Assembly: GCA_017591395.1 (NCBI GenBank)
Contig: WEDG01007142.1
Location: forward strand, 185,468-249,467
DNA length: 64,000 nt
Reading direction: 5' to 3'
Origin: Schistocephalus solidus
Lineage: Eukaryota > Platyhelminthes > Cestoda > Diphyllobothriidea > Diphyllobothriidae
A model generated the notes under the pieces. It ran no database searches and was not told where the DNA came from. It was given only the letters and a program-made list of their open reading frames with translations. Numbering within the stretch: the first letter of the stretch is position 1; every line of letters starts with the position of its first letter. Below are positions 24,405-36,454 of this stretch, piece after piece. The position numbers and the translations under genes are program-made.

Positions 24405-25110
24405 CTGTCAAATTAGTAACGCATAATTTATCTTACACTTTTATATGTTGTCAGAAAGGACTCGTCACCGAAGTACTCAAACGTCATCGACAACGAGCGA
24501 ACAAATATATTCCGGCTGAAGAAACAGGTGCATTGGGCCCAAGACATCCTCAAAATTCACCCTTGGAGCTGTAAGGCGGACCGATTGATGATAGGCACTG
24601 CAACTAACTTCGGTTTTTGACGAGTAGAAAGAACCGTAGAAGGGTCAACCTAGCCTAGATGGATAAAAGATAAATGCAGTAAATCGGCTTTGAGTGAATC
24701 GATGTACCAATAACCCTTCAGATAAACAGAAAATGAAATATGCTTCTTGAACTGCGGATAAAGTATAGATGGAATAGCTGTAAGGAACGGTTCAGTGAAA
24801 AAAAATTACACCGCACGAAGATTCGAGGACCAAAACGATATAAGGGTCCTGCTTTTAATTTGATTAGATTAAACTTCTCCGTCGCGTACTAGAGCCCCGG
24901 AAATTAATGTATTTCGAATGTCATGGACAAGGGCTCCTAGGTATTATTACATATGAAGGTTGTGCATGACGCTTCAATGACTTTAATAGCTTCCTTCGGC
25001 TTGGGTCTCGATGCGATGAGTGTCGAACTTAGAGGATCACAAACGATTATTTGTCACCAACACCGCCGAAAAAAATCAGCTGGTCTGTTATAAAAGTGAC
25101 GGCCATAAGG

Positions 25111-25308
25111 TCAGACAGATGGACTACGTTCTAGTCGATTCAAAAAGCCACAGTTGAGTTCACGGTAGATAGCTGCGTAGTGCCGAAACAGGTAACGCCG
25201 ATAGGTCAAGCAATTTTTGCGCTTACACACGCCTGACAAGCTCGCATCCGCGTCCACATTTTCATGTGCAATACACCTTGATGTTGCAAAACTACGAAAA
25301 TCCAGCAC
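25111..25308 (-). CDS. Possible first exon of the OGFOD2-like gene
   Basis: An open frame with SGVCKRKNC and then LFRHYAAIYRELNC. The family N-terminus has a Cys-rich stretch and a Y-x-x-I-L-x-x-x-x-C segment before the region encoded at 24404-24240, so position and pattern fit loosely. I could not find a donor in the phase required by the next exon, so the exact limits are unresolved. Confidence 0.3.
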   Translation of the reverse strand: MLDFRSFATSRCIAHENVDADASLSGVCKRKNCLTYRRYLFRHYAAIYRELNCGFLNRLERSPSV

Positions 25309-25839
25309 AGCCGAGGACTAGAGGGAAGAAATGGGTTCTATCTCTAAAAAGAATCAAGCGGGGTAGTAGCAAATGGTGACCATCTAAGTCGTTAGTCCCG
25401 AGGCAGTTGAGAGAAACCTTGGATTCACCCAAGGGACTGCAACAATTGAGGCAGCAGAATAACCTTATAGTTTATCTGCCGTGATGACTCGAGGTGAGTC
25501 TCGCAACAAGGATTCCTTTCGCCACCTTGATGGCAAAGGTGGTTAGAAATCACGCTAACGACTATTGGGTTAAAATGGGGACATCTCGTACGGCGAGCCT
25601 CAAGTGTTGACGATATCTAAAATATCTAACAAGATGTGTTATAACGGACAAACTAGCCGAGGTCGAGCGCGTGTGAGCACTCTGAGCCCTTTATAAATTT
25701 TTAGGCCAAACCCGAAATGCCTTTGATCGCCTCTGCAGCCGATTATTATCCCTCTCCAGGCCATACAGTCTCATGTTACTCCGTTTACAGGGAGAAATCG
25801 CTTATGTAATACAGGGGCTATGCAGTACTATGGCAGCCA
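25309..25839. other. No recognised feature
   Basis: Sequence between the possible OGFOD2 start and the first RTE-type remnant. A core promoter was looked for but none was distinct. Confidence 0.35.
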
Positions 25840-27195
25840 AAGATGGTATCCTCATTAAAATCTACAAGTCCTGTGTCAACGCTCTGGCGCCCTGGGTTCA
25901 TGGGGTGGCTGATCAAGCATAAGCAGATGGGTTACTTTCATGCATGGGTTCTCAGAAAGGAAGGTAAGATAATGTGCAAGAAGTAATAAGGCCTACGTTT
26001 AACTAACGTTGCTGCAAAGGTCCTCGATGTGCACATTCTCGGGAGATGTCAGGATGAGTGTCGCTCAAGAATGCGATCCAACCGAACTGGGTTTCAAGCT
26101 GAGCGTTGATATGTGAACCAGTTATTTCACTGAGACGCCTTCCTAAATTCGACTACGGTAACCGACAACGGCCACCTGCCTTGTCGACTTCACCGCAACG
26201 TTCGATCCCGTCCATCGTGGATTTCCGCGGAGGAGAATGAGACTATATGGTATGTCAAGATCAGAGAATACTATCTCTCCTCCAATATGCGAGTTTTGCT
26301 CATACCAATCTCTTTCAACCATTCGATATTCGAGCAGGCGCTCGACAAGGTTGTTACCTGTCGCCCATCGCATTCAACCACGCCACTGGTCAAATTCACG
26401 CAAGGTGAGCAAAAGGCTTGAAATGTGTTGGGTTTACACCCAGGCACCCGATGATTGCTGTCCATTTCGCTGACTACATCACCTTGATAACCTCAAGGTG
26501 AATGACATCTTAAAATCGTTCTGCTTATACATAAAGGATGGGAGAACCAACGTATTTCAAGCTGCATCCCAGGCCAACATAAAGCACCCATCGTAATGGC
26601 TGTAACTTGCCATAGATAGTCATAATCAATTCAGAACAATGTTTATGTCGAAAGTATAGAAGCAAATACAACATAGTTTTACAATCCTCTGCTGATTGCA
26701 GGGTTTTCCCGATCCTTGGAAAGTACCTATGGGCTGGACGAGACCTTTCCACCACCGTAAACCCGCATGTACCAGGCGTTCGTCCGGTTAGTCGTGTTAT
26801 AAGGTTGTGAAACCTGGGCTGTGGGATTGGAAAAGGAGCGAGAGCTGGATTTTTTTAACCAACGCTGACTAAAGACCGTACTTCAAGAGAAGTACACCGA
26901 ATTCGTCTGAAACTATAGACCACACTCGCTGCGATATCTCGAACATATATCAGGTTACCCAAGAAAGAAGACTGAGGTAGCTTGGGCATTTTATTCTTCA
27001 CTCGCCTCGAGCCTAGTGTTTCAACCCTCGAGCCGACGCGGGGCGTCAGGGAGGAGGCGAACTGAAAGCCTGGCAAGACATGGAAGCGGTTCTTGGACCT
27101 TCGGTATTCAATCTGCGTCGCTGGAGAGGACGGCTCGAGCTTTCGGATCCGCTGCCGTACATCGTAACATGTAGAGTACCGTTTGCGACCTCATC
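25840..27195 (+). pseudogene. RTE-type reverse transcriptase, decayed copy
   Basis: A plus-strand series of broken frames in RT order. Near 25850: DGILIKIYKSCVNALAPWVH. Near 26090: ELGFKLS, from a P-N-Q-A-G-F box. Near 26180: TCLVDFTATFDPVHRG. Near 26340: GCYLSPIAFNHATGQI. Near 26465: HFADYITLITSR, where the catalytic FADD has become FADY. Then come VNDILKSFCLYIKDGRTNVF, YLWAGRDLSTTV and a C-terminal part ending in DMEAVLGPSVFNLRRWRG near 27120. At least four frameshifts and several stops are present. The family differs from the zinc-finger RTE copies in this window. No endonuclease part was seen. Confidence 0.7.
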
Positions 27196-28612
27196 GAGAC
27201 CAGCTGGATGAGACAAAAAGTACAACGCAGGAGAACCAGCAACCCGGCGATAACCACAGTCGCATATATCTCCCCAACATTGTAGAACACATCTTCGCCC
27301 GCAGACCCAAATGCAGTGGCACTTCCTCCGGAAATACAGGGGGAATTACGAAAACACCCTTGAACAGTTGAAATGATCTTCGCAGCACACTAACTGTCAT
27401 AAGGTGCCAGGAACCAAAGACCAGCCTCTACACCAAATTCGTGGATCTTCAAAGGCCTTCGACAAAGTGGATCGCGACGGACTGTAGAAAATCACGCTGA
27501 AGGTCGGATGTTCGGAACTATTTGCGAGACTAGCTAGCTGCCTACACAGCTGGATGATAGCGCGCATCGCGGACAACGGGTTAGTCGCGGACACATCCGA
27601 GGTGAAGAATAGGACGGAGAAGAGCTGTTTTCGCGCTCCCACTATATTTAACCTTTTGTATATCGCCAGGCTTATGGGCATCTAAAACGGAAAACGACAG
27701 GTAATCAACATCAAACACCGAACCGATGAACGAAGGCTGAGCATGCGACGCATATTGACATTTATTCGAGTTTCTGAGGCTACTATTCACGACCCCTTGG
27801 TGATGGGATCCACGCAATAAATGTAGAGACGGAAACGGACATATAGTCGTGTGTAGCTTTTGCCTCCAGCTGCATAAATTTTTGGCTGATCATCAACACG
27901 GGTAAATCATGGTCATGAAACAGCCGGCACCATCTGATGTCTGCAACGTACCTAGAAGGAACGTCAATGGCACTTCCCTACGCCAGTGGAGAAATTTCGC
28001 GTACCTAGGTAGTACAATTTCTAGTAGTATTAAAATTGAGGACAAAATCACCAATCATTTAACATGAACCAGCCAGGCCCTCGGCAGGCTACGTTTGGAA
28101 TCGCCACGACATCCTCCTCAAAAATGGAACAGAGGATGTAGGAGGCTGGTGTTTCGAATACGCGCCCGTATGGGATGGAGACGTGGACAGTTCACGAAAG
28201 TCAAACCAAAAACTGGATTATCCTACCTTAGTTGCCTCCAGAGGATACCGAAAACGGAATAGTATGAAAGGATTTCCGACATGGAAGGAGCCGACGTTCT
28301 TGGTATCTACGAGACGACAAATCAGACAAAACTGCGTTGGAGCGACCACACCTTGAGGATGGATGACGTGCGTCCCCTAAATCGGTTTTTCAACGATCAC
28401 ATCACCACAGGTGCTTGCAGACAAAGTGGGCAAAGGTATTCTTACAAGGAAACTGACAAAATTCCCCAAACGCCAGCCAGTCAAGCAGGATATCTGGAAG
28501 GACCTCGCTCAAGATCCCCAAATGTGGTGCACGGTCATAAAGACAGGCGCAAAAACCTTCAAAGTCAAGTTACCAGCGGCTCACAAGTCTTGCGTCGCGG
28601 GCCAATGATACA
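27196..28612 (+). pseudogene. RTE-type element of the zinc-finger family, 3' half, decayed
   Basis: Broken plus-strand frames collinear with the RT at 35533-36180. Near 27420: SLYTKFVDL then KAFDKVDRDGL. Near 27530: RLASCLHSWMIARIADNG. The frame from 28281 gives LRWSDHTLRMDDVRPLNRFF and a QSGQRYSYKETDK region, which are the C-terminal LRWSGH-LVRMDD segment typical of this RTE group. That segment is missing from the two copies with zinc fingers in this window. It directly follows another decayed RTE-type copy in the same orientation. Confidence 0.7.
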
Positions 28613-29906
28613 GGCACTCAACCCCTGCTATTGTGTCCACACTGTAAACGAACATTTAGACCATAGATAAGGCTTTTGGAAATCTCTGAATTCAGTACAC
28701 AGTCAGCACAACGAACAGGTCTAACTCTTGGAAGAGCGAGTGCGGTTTTTCAGTTGAAAGAAACTGTCGTTTGAAGGGCAACTGAGGAAAGCCATGCCAA
28801 TCGTCCGGGCACTCGTGTCTCAGAAAAAGTCAACAACCGCCAAGAAGTGGTACTGATACCAATAGTGCAACGACAAATAGTGAGAGAAAATTTAAAAATA
28901 CACTGGAGTAGAATAGCACGTTTTCCCGCGTCTGAAACGACACGGAACAATTTGTTGGCCCAGCCCGAGGTTGAAACCTTATCTATCGACAACTGACGGT
29001 GTGAACTAACAATACGGTTCCCAACGGGACATGGCCTATTAGGTCGCTCGGCGGGGTGGCAGTACAAGTTATTCTTCTTGTTTGGACAAAATGCATTCCA
29101 ATTTGATCGATTTGTTGATGCATTTACATTTAACCGCCTTGTACCAACACCACAGAATCGATATTCATAAAATTTCGCTAGTTTTATTAACCTTAAAAAT
29201 TCTTCAATTAATCGGTATTTTGTTAGATTATAACTTCCATATGCTTAAGCAGCCCGAGGCGTTCTTGGGCATTTTCGGATGGCAGCGTCGCAGAATCCTA
29301 AACAACAGCTTCATTCTGGCTGATGGCAATTGCAATTTGAAGCAAAAATTCTGCAAATCCCCTAGAAAACACTTGCCTCAACCATGTTCGCACTTTCACT
29401 GACTTTTGGCGGTGCTACGCCCTCTAATGGGCTGAACGCATAAAATAACCCAGAGCAAAAACTTCTGGGTTTGATCCGACATTTGAAACGTCAGTGACTG
29501 GCCTATCACCGACAATGCGGACGGAACGGAAAAAACACTTGTTGTAGCATAATGTACCTTTTTCTCCCGCATAATCTGCCTGTTTATACTGTCTGCTATT
29601 ACGCCGGTACGGTTGTATCATCATCAACGGCTCTGATTGGTCGGGCGGCTGATAATGCTTATTGCGCGGGGGCGCGAACGGTACCATTGTACTTTGCTCT
29701 GCCGGGGCGTGCACGCAAGTGACTGCACTTGTGACTAAACATGTGATGCACTTGTTTTCGCACTTCCATTCATATTTTACCTACTATGTCTGTGATTATT
29801 TTTACTAGCCGTGTCTAATGTTTAAACAGGCTTCTAAGAGGACAAGTAGAAGGCATACTGCGCGAGAGGTAGCGCAAATATGCCGCAAAGTTACGGAGGA
29901 ATTGAA
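28613..29906. other. No recognised gene
   Basis: Chance frames only. A pol-III-like B box (GGGTTTGATCC) occurs near 29470 but without a convincing A box. Part of this may be the 5' flank of the transposase remnant that follows. Confidence 0.35.
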
Positions 29907-31690
29907 TATGTGTACTTACAAGCGCAGAAAAGTTGATAAAGAAGACGTCGATTAACCGTAAGTTGATTGCACGTTGATGGATGTCTCATAGGACACCTAA
30001 GATACCTCGATATGGTCAACTGACAGCGAGGTAGATGACATGTTATCATCTGATGAAGATAAGAGCAGTGCATATAGTTGACTTACATCGCAGACCACCA
30101 TTAGAGAGAAGGTGAGGATATGGGCCATTCAATTGAATGTAGCCCATACCTACCTACGTAGTATTCTGGAAATATTCAAATCTCGCGTAGCGGACATGCC
30201 AACACTGTAAGGGGCGTCGAATAGTTTTGGTCAAAAATATGGGTATTGGTATGTGCACATAGGACTGGAGAGTCAAATTAAGCGACTCCTAGAGAACTTT
30301 AAGAGGCACAAGAGTGAGAACGAGATCGTAGTTAATCTAGCAATTGATGAATTTCCAGTGTTCCGCAAGACCAAAGTGGAGTTCTGGCCTAGTTCAGCCA
30401 TGAGAGTGCATCCCATCATTAGCATCGTTTTTCCAGTAGCTATTTTTTGCGGAAAAGGTAAGCACTGTGATTTGCATGCCTTCTGCAGAAGAACTGTAGG
30501 CAAAATAAGGTCGCTGAAAGGCACTGTTTGTGGGTGAGCCATAATTTGTAACGCACCGGATAGGGCATTCCTGAAGCAAATCAAAATGTGAATGCATATC
30601 AAGGATGCGAACGGTGCAATGTCGTAGGCGTATAAAAGGAGAAAGTTGTCTACCTGGAAGACGGCTGTAGGGAAAGAAAGGAAGAGGAGTTCAATGAAGC
30701 AGTGGACGGCAAATACAGAAGAGAAGTGTCACCTTTCACAGCCTGTAATCTAGGTCTCATTTCTAACTTTCTCTAAGATCCTCTTCACCCTAGTTTATCT
30801 TGGTGAAGTGACGAAAATTATCAGTTTGTGGCTACGGAATCGGAGGTTGAAGACGAACGCTTCAGTTAATATCTATGTACTGTCCTCTACTGTCGTAGAT
30901 GAAGTCAGTCGCCGACTTCAGTCGTTGAACGCATACCTTTCAGCTGAATTTTCAGAGTCAACGGAATTTAAACTAAGTCGATTTTTAGAAGGGCGCAGAA
31001 TTAAGGCAGTTTCTTCTATACCTATGAATATTCGTTTTAAGGGGTGCGTTAGCTGAAAGTCATTGGAGGCATTTCCTGTTACTGTTGACGTCTGTTCGGT
31101 AGCTGTCTTGCCCACAGCTTTGTCAAGTAACATAGGTTACGCGACAGCACTGCTGCGGATGTTCGCTCGCAAATTTGAAATTTTATATGGACCGGAGCAA
31201 CTGGTTTACAATGTGCACAGCCTAACGCAAATTGCGGTCGACGTGCAGCATCATGAGCCTATGGACTCATTTTTCCCCTTTCCGTTCGAGAGTTACCTAG
31301 GGAGGCTGCGGAAAATGTTGTGAAAGCCGTCACACCCTCAGTAGCCTGTTGGAATTTTGGGATCTGAACGACTATATACTAAAATTTCGAGTTCTGTCGT
31401 CAGTGGTAATTCAAGTAGGCATCGTACCCCGGCTGTCTCGAAGGTCGCAACACAGACGATTTTGTCAAGGGAAGTTTTTGCCTTCTTCGATGACGACATT
31501 TCCATCGAACTTAATTTTAAGGTCCGAAAACAAATGAACGGTCTTTGTGGGTCCAAGCTGTACGAGCTGATAATAGGTGCATTTACACATATTCACCTTA
31601 ACTTCCACTAAGCAGAACTGTACATACAATGGGAAACAGGTGGCCGGACGGACCTCTATAAATTGGAGGCCGCCTTCACTGTGCACCTTA
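29907..31690 (+). pseudogene. DNA-transposase-like gene, broken
   Basis: A plus-strand coding relic reads through several frames. Near 30030: DSEVDDMLSSDED and IREKVRIWAIQLNVAHTYL. 30253-30537: LESQIKRLLENFKRHKSE, NLAIDEFPVFRKTKVEFWP, FPVAIFCGKGK. Near 30545: CNAPDRAFLKQIK followed by a C-x-x-C-x-V-x-G trace. Near 30720: YRREVSPFTACNLGLISNF. Then SLWLRNRRLKTN and SRRLQSLNAYLSAEF (30808-31056), and FARKFEILYGPEQLVYNVHS with FPFESYLGRLRKML (31140-31323). The NAPDRAFLKQIK and VSPFT...ISNF blocks belong to a transposase-like protein family common in invertebrate genomes; I cannot name its superfamily safely. At least five frameshifts or stops break it. No terminal inverted repeats were found by eye. 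Confidence 0.65.
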
Positions 31691-32239
31691 CAGGTGTCTT
31701 GAAGCCGCTGGAAAGCGGTTACGGAGAACTCAACAACTTAATACCCTTAATTGTAAGCCCCAAAATTCAACTCCTAACATATAACTTCTTTGAAGATCAG
31801 TTTCCAGGACCCTCAAGATCCACGCTTCGACCTCCACAGAATTACGATTTATAAATTTTACGATAAATTGTTTTAAAAAATACCTCTATAGCGTTCGCGT
31901 TGGTGCAGCTGTAGTTTTCAAGCACTCGGACGAGGTTACAATGCAGTTAAACAAGCTGCGCGATCGTTACCGTAATATAAGGAATATCAGACGAATCAAA
32001 GGGCAGTTCATTTAAAATACAGGTCGATGTACTTATCTGGAATTATCTATGTTCACGCTATTGTGGTGGTTTTCAAACGCTTGCTTCCAAGAAAATTCAA
32101 CTAGAGGAAGAAATCAGGTTTATGAAGAATTTTTAACAGAAGTCCCTCGTTTCAGATAATTGACTGCCAGCATCTACCCATAGGATAACGCGAAGTAGAG
32201 TACGAGGCAACCTTCACAACCAATTTTCGGAAAGGCAGA
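31691..32239. other. No recognised feature
   Basis: Spacer between the transposase relic and the CR1-like element. A frame at 31663-31854 may be a last trace of the transposase C-terminus but shows no clear motif. Confidence 0.3.
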
Positions 32240-33920
32240 ATATGGTTACGAAGATACCAGTCAATAATAGTAATAAATTGCCTCCAGAAACACTCAAGAA
32301 TAAGAAAAAGGTGAAAAGAAAGACCACGGGGAGGGTTTGAAAAAAATCCAAATGAGAATATGTCATACTCCCCATAAAAGCAATCGAAATTACAAAATGA
32401 AACTGACTAACATGAACCACCGCACGAGCTAAAAGAAACACGGGCGATTCCGATTAAAGAAAACAGTTTCCACACCGCATGCGCGTCGTCAGATGCAACT
32501 ATAGAGGAACTGTTGCCCACCGAAAGGATAACCAAAAGTGGGCCTAAAGCGGAAGTACTACCTGTACGACTCCCCGAGCCAAAGGCGTTAAAGCCAGTAT
32601 TTGTGAAGACCAAACATCAGCAAGGCAGCTTATTCGATAGAACTCCCATGGACAGAGGTGATGTGGATAGGTCAGAATGCACAATACTCCATGGGTTTCG
32701 TGAAGCAGCTAACGAAAACCCTAGGTGTTTAATAAATGATGATATCATGGCATTGCAGGAGTGTTTGATTAAAAAATTAGATAGAATGAAACAATTATGG
32801 TTTTTTTAACTTTTCTGACTTAAAAGTAAAGATAGTGCAACTCAAATAAATAAATCAAGGTCATTTAAGGTAATTTTGGAAAAAAATCAGAGAGTCCTTC
32901 TACTCAAGTGACCGACAGGGCCCGTACCCTTTGACAGAGGTATTTTTCAGCTGGAATACTCTGTACACGATGAAATGGAGGGCGCTTAAAGCGGAATCGG
33001 GGAATTTTGAATTAACAGGGAGACAAGGTCTGGAAATAAGGAAAGGAGTGATTATAAGAGTACAATAATTCCTACTGTGGAGGACGACCGTCATTTTAAT
33101 GAAAGTCGCACAGCCGGGAAACTAATTCAATGTGATCTTATACACAGTATCAATTTATATTGTGGACGTCTGCGAAGCCTTTTGAAAATGGGCATATCCT
33201 TTGCGTAAGTCAGTCCAGCTGCGGCAAATGACAAAGATTGTGACAAAGCCAGCTTGCGACATGCAACTAAACTAAAATGTATGCAAACAAATTTCCAAAG
33301 CATCCATTTGAAATCAGACGAACTTAAGGTTAACGCACGCCACAATTCACCAGATATCCTCTCGATAACTGAAAAGCGGCTGAGCGTGAATGTGGATGAT
33401 CGAGAATTTGCTCCCCCAGGTTTTCAGTTGTTCAGAAAGGATAAAGCGGGACGTCAAGGTGGGGTGTGCTGATTTATCTCAGACATGGCCTGCTTGTGTC
33501 ACAAAACACATGAAATCTCGCGTGCAAAACGAAAGCCATTTGGCCCACCATCAGAACGCCGAGGTCCCAAGCACTTACGATTGTAATTGTTAACCGACCT
33601 TTAAGGAAACGAGCTGAAGTCAGCCAGTAGTCAGAAAGACGAGCTGGAAGCGTTTACTAGTTGATCTGATGTCATGAGTTTGGAAAATTGCAACGCTCAG
33701 AATAGCGCTTGGAATCTAAGCTCGGAATTAAACTTCGATCGCTGCCTCCTAGAAGCAATACACAAGCGCTTCCTAACTTAACAAGTCTTGTATCCAACCA
33801 GAATACGCAAGGGGCAACAAGCGAACTGTTTGAACCTTGTATTGACAAAAGCGCCTAACAGCATGGACGTGGTGAGCTGTCTACCCCAACTTGGCAAAGG
33901 TGACCACTCTTTTCTTTCCC
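32240..33920 (+). mobile_element. CR1-like retrotransposon, 5' part (ORF1 and endonuclease)
   Basis: First part of a plus-strand CR1-like element that appears to continue at 38463. ORF1 remnant: 32513-32809, with the DRSECTILHGFREAANENPR motif. The same motif pattern, R-x-x-x-[VI]-[VI]-HG-x-x-E, is common in ORF1 of CR1-like elements of flatworms. The endonuclease begins near 33250 and runs in broken frames to 33920, where it meets the minus-strand RTE copy. Confidence 0.7.
33254..33920 (+). pseudogene. CR1-like apurinic-type endonuclease
   Basis: Frames in order: KCMQTNFQSIHLKSDELKVN (N-terminal TN-x-x-S motif), PDILSITEKRLSVN (catalytic [IL]-x-[IL]-T-E), FQLFRKDKAGRQGGVC, VNRPF-like YRP region near 33590, ENCNAQNSAWNL where the family has GDFNAP, RIRKGQQANCLNLVLTK, and VSCLPQLGKGDHSFLS with the catalytic S/G-D-H. 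In the family the enzyme nicks the target DNA. The Asp of GDFN is not preserved and frames shift twice, so the copy is dead. Confidence 0.7.
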
Positions 33921-34727
33921 CGAGAGTTCGACCATCGATTATGACGAGGTCTACCGTATGCTCCACGGAAGGGTGGTGCAGGGACGGTGAATTGCGCATG
34001 ATAGTAAATTTGCGCTGTATCTTACGCACTATCTCCTCCTCCTCCACCTGTGCCCGGTGTCATGACTGAGTAAAGAAGACCGTAGATGGGAGAGTGCATG
34101 TGGCTGGCTCGACCGGAGCCGCCACTGGGTGAACCACTGCACCTGGCTCGGATCCCACGGAGTGGGAGTGCCATAAAGGCCACATTAAGAAGGAGCCATT
34201 GCAGCCTGACTCTGAGTCCGCCAGTCAGCCACTACACACAAAACACATATTGTGCTGACCACGCGTTCCGAGTTATCCTGTAATTTGGCAACCTTTCAAG
34301 CCACAGCTTTAAGCACACCGTCATAGTTTCAAGCGCATCAGATTGTTTATAGTAAGGAAAATGCGCTGAGCTGTTGACCTCACTCTCTCATCCACCCCAC
34401 AAGCAGACCACCGCCCGAGCAAGTCAGTTGTCTTATGTGGGAGTGGGTGCATTGGCTGACGGGTCGGCGTACCCGTATTTGCGTGCCACAGCACGACCTG
34501 GCCCCCATAACGCACACGCCAGGATTCACTTACTCCTGGGTAATATTGAGGAGCCATCGCCGTCTGACTCCCGGTCCACTGGTCGGCCACTCGAAACATA
34601 CAGCATATACGCTGGGCCGACGGCGTAAATTGGTGTAAGCGTCATATTGGCAGCCTTCCAAGCCACAATTTCTAGGAAATCGTGATATTCTCAGGTACGT
34701 GTCGATGATGAGGGTGTTTTCTATGTT

Positions 34728-35313
34728 TTACTGTAGGTAGTGTGCATTGACGTGGCTTAGCCTGCGGTGGTTTACCGCAGGTTGCCTTGGAGGCGCTTGT
34801 GTCCCACTAGGCCCATGCGGTGTGTAAATGTGCAGGAGCAGTGAGGGCAGTGGAGACGGGCGCGGCGACTCTAGGTCGGAACCCGAGGTACAGGTTCGCC
34901 AGCCTCCGTGCGATGAATTCGCAGATGACCGACCAGGCCAATGCATGAGTTGAAGTTGCGGGCGCAGTGTAGGCAGGAGAAATCGGGAGAGGCTGAGGGG
35001 ATGTAATTCATGGTTGTGGTGGTGGCAGTGGCGGTAAGAATGGCAGGAGCAGAGCGTTTGGATGGAGTATCGGTGTTGTCAGCATTGCGGTGAATTCCGC
35101 TGTCATGGATGCACATGTGACCGAATAGGCCCATGCGATGAGTAAATGCGCGAGGGCAGTGATGGCAGTGAAGGCGGCGATCTCTGTTGTCTGTTGGTGC
35201 TCCAGGCACTGGTTCCCCAGTCTCTGTGCGAGGGCTTCGTAATTGACCGACCAGGCCAATGCGTGAAGTGAATTGGCGGTCGCATTGAGGTCAGTTAAGA
35301 AGAGATTCCCCAT
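34728..35313 (-). pseudogene. C2H2 zinc-finger region of RTE element
   Basis: Frames on the minus strand encode consecutive C2H2 fingers of the C-x2-C-x12-H-x3-H type: LHCHHCPRAFTHRMGLFGHM and FSCLHCARNFNSCIGLVGHL, each followed by an IH, with a short linker HRTEAGEPVPRVPT after the second. More finger-like sequence lies at 35290-35210, where frames shift. In this element group the fingers sit at the C-terminus of the polyprotein. A nucleic-acid-binding role, perhaps in target choice or RNA binding, is inference. Linkers rich in Thr, Pro and Ser separate the fingers. Confidence 0.75.
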
Positions 35314-36454
35314 CGCTGGTGGTGGTGGTCATGGTGGTGACGGTGGCGGCAGTGACAGCGAAGGCGTTGGCAGTTTCGGTGGTGGGTGTAACAGGTAATG
35401 AGTATTGGGATGTGGTCTTTATGATGGTGGTAGTAATGGAATGGAATTGATGCCAGGAGTGAGGGTGGGGCGCATTGTATTCCGCGGTGGTTGGCGGCTG
35501 GTGCATGGCAACCGTTTTGGCTGTGCTGATCGTTAATCTAAATGGGCGCAACCTGTGGCGAATATGTCCATACTCCTTTGCATGTCCTCCTCCGTCAAGA
35601 TGTTAAGGGCACAGTCGTCCGCGAAAAGCAAGTCATGGACTGTAGTCGTAGACACACGTGTTGAAGCCTGCATACACCGACTGTTGAGAAGGTGTCCGTC
35701 AGTTCTATAGGCGATGCTGATCCCAGGATGCTCAGCACAGTAGGCGTCCATCAGCAAAGCAGAGAACATGAGACTGAACAGGATGGGTGACAGTACGCAG
35801 CCCTGCTTCACTCCGCTGGTCACTGTGAATGCTTCAGATACCGTCCCGTTGTCGGTAACGCGCGCCGTCATCCCGTCATGAAGCAGACGCACTATCTGCG
35901 TGAACCGCTTAGGACAGCCGAATTTTTGAATGAATTTCCACAGTCCGTCGAGATTCACCGTGTCAAATGCATTCTTCAGATTTACGAAGGTAGTGTATAG
36001 GTGAGTTCGCATCTTCTGGCACTTATCTTGTAGCTGGCGGGCGGCGAAGATCATGTCGATTGTTCCACGGTGTCGACGGAAGTCACATTGGCTTTCCGGG
36101 AGCAGGCCCTGCTCTAGATGACCGTTCAGACTATTGAGAATGAAAAGGGCAAAGATCTTCCTTGCGATGTTGAGCAGCAAGTGGCCTCTGTGATTATCAC
36201 AGAGTTGCCTGTTCTCCTTCCGCTTGTAGAGATGGATGATGGGTCACGTCTTTGAAACCCTGAGGAACTTGTCCTTTATGCCACATCTCCTGGAAGTGTG
36301 TTGTGAGTTCTGCCGTCAGCCGGGGCCCGCCATGCTCGTAGACTTCCTGTGGGATTATCATCGGATCCCGGTGCTTTACTACTGGAAATCTGTTGTATGA
36401 CCGGGTGGTTTCTGGTAGGCAAGGCGGCAGATCCATGTCATTGTTCGAGTCCAC
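35291..36454 (-). pseudogene. RTE-type reverse transcriptase with internal deletion
   Basis: Frames 36454-36197 and 36180-35533 give the RT. First comes IIPQEVYEHGGPRLTAELTT with FQEMWHKGQVPQGFKDV, then LNSLNGHLEQGLLPESQCDF, LYTTFVNLKNAFDTVNLDGL, GVKQGCVLSPILFSLMFSAL and HDLLFADDCALNILTEEDM. The catalytic FADD is intact. The frame at 35551-35291 begins RLTISTAKTVAMHQPPTTAE, the segment after the palm, and then passes directly into Thr-rich linker sequence (TTETANAFAVTAATVTTMTT) that belongs before the zinc fingers. The RT thumb and the LRWSGH segment are therefore deleted. Confidence 0.8.
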
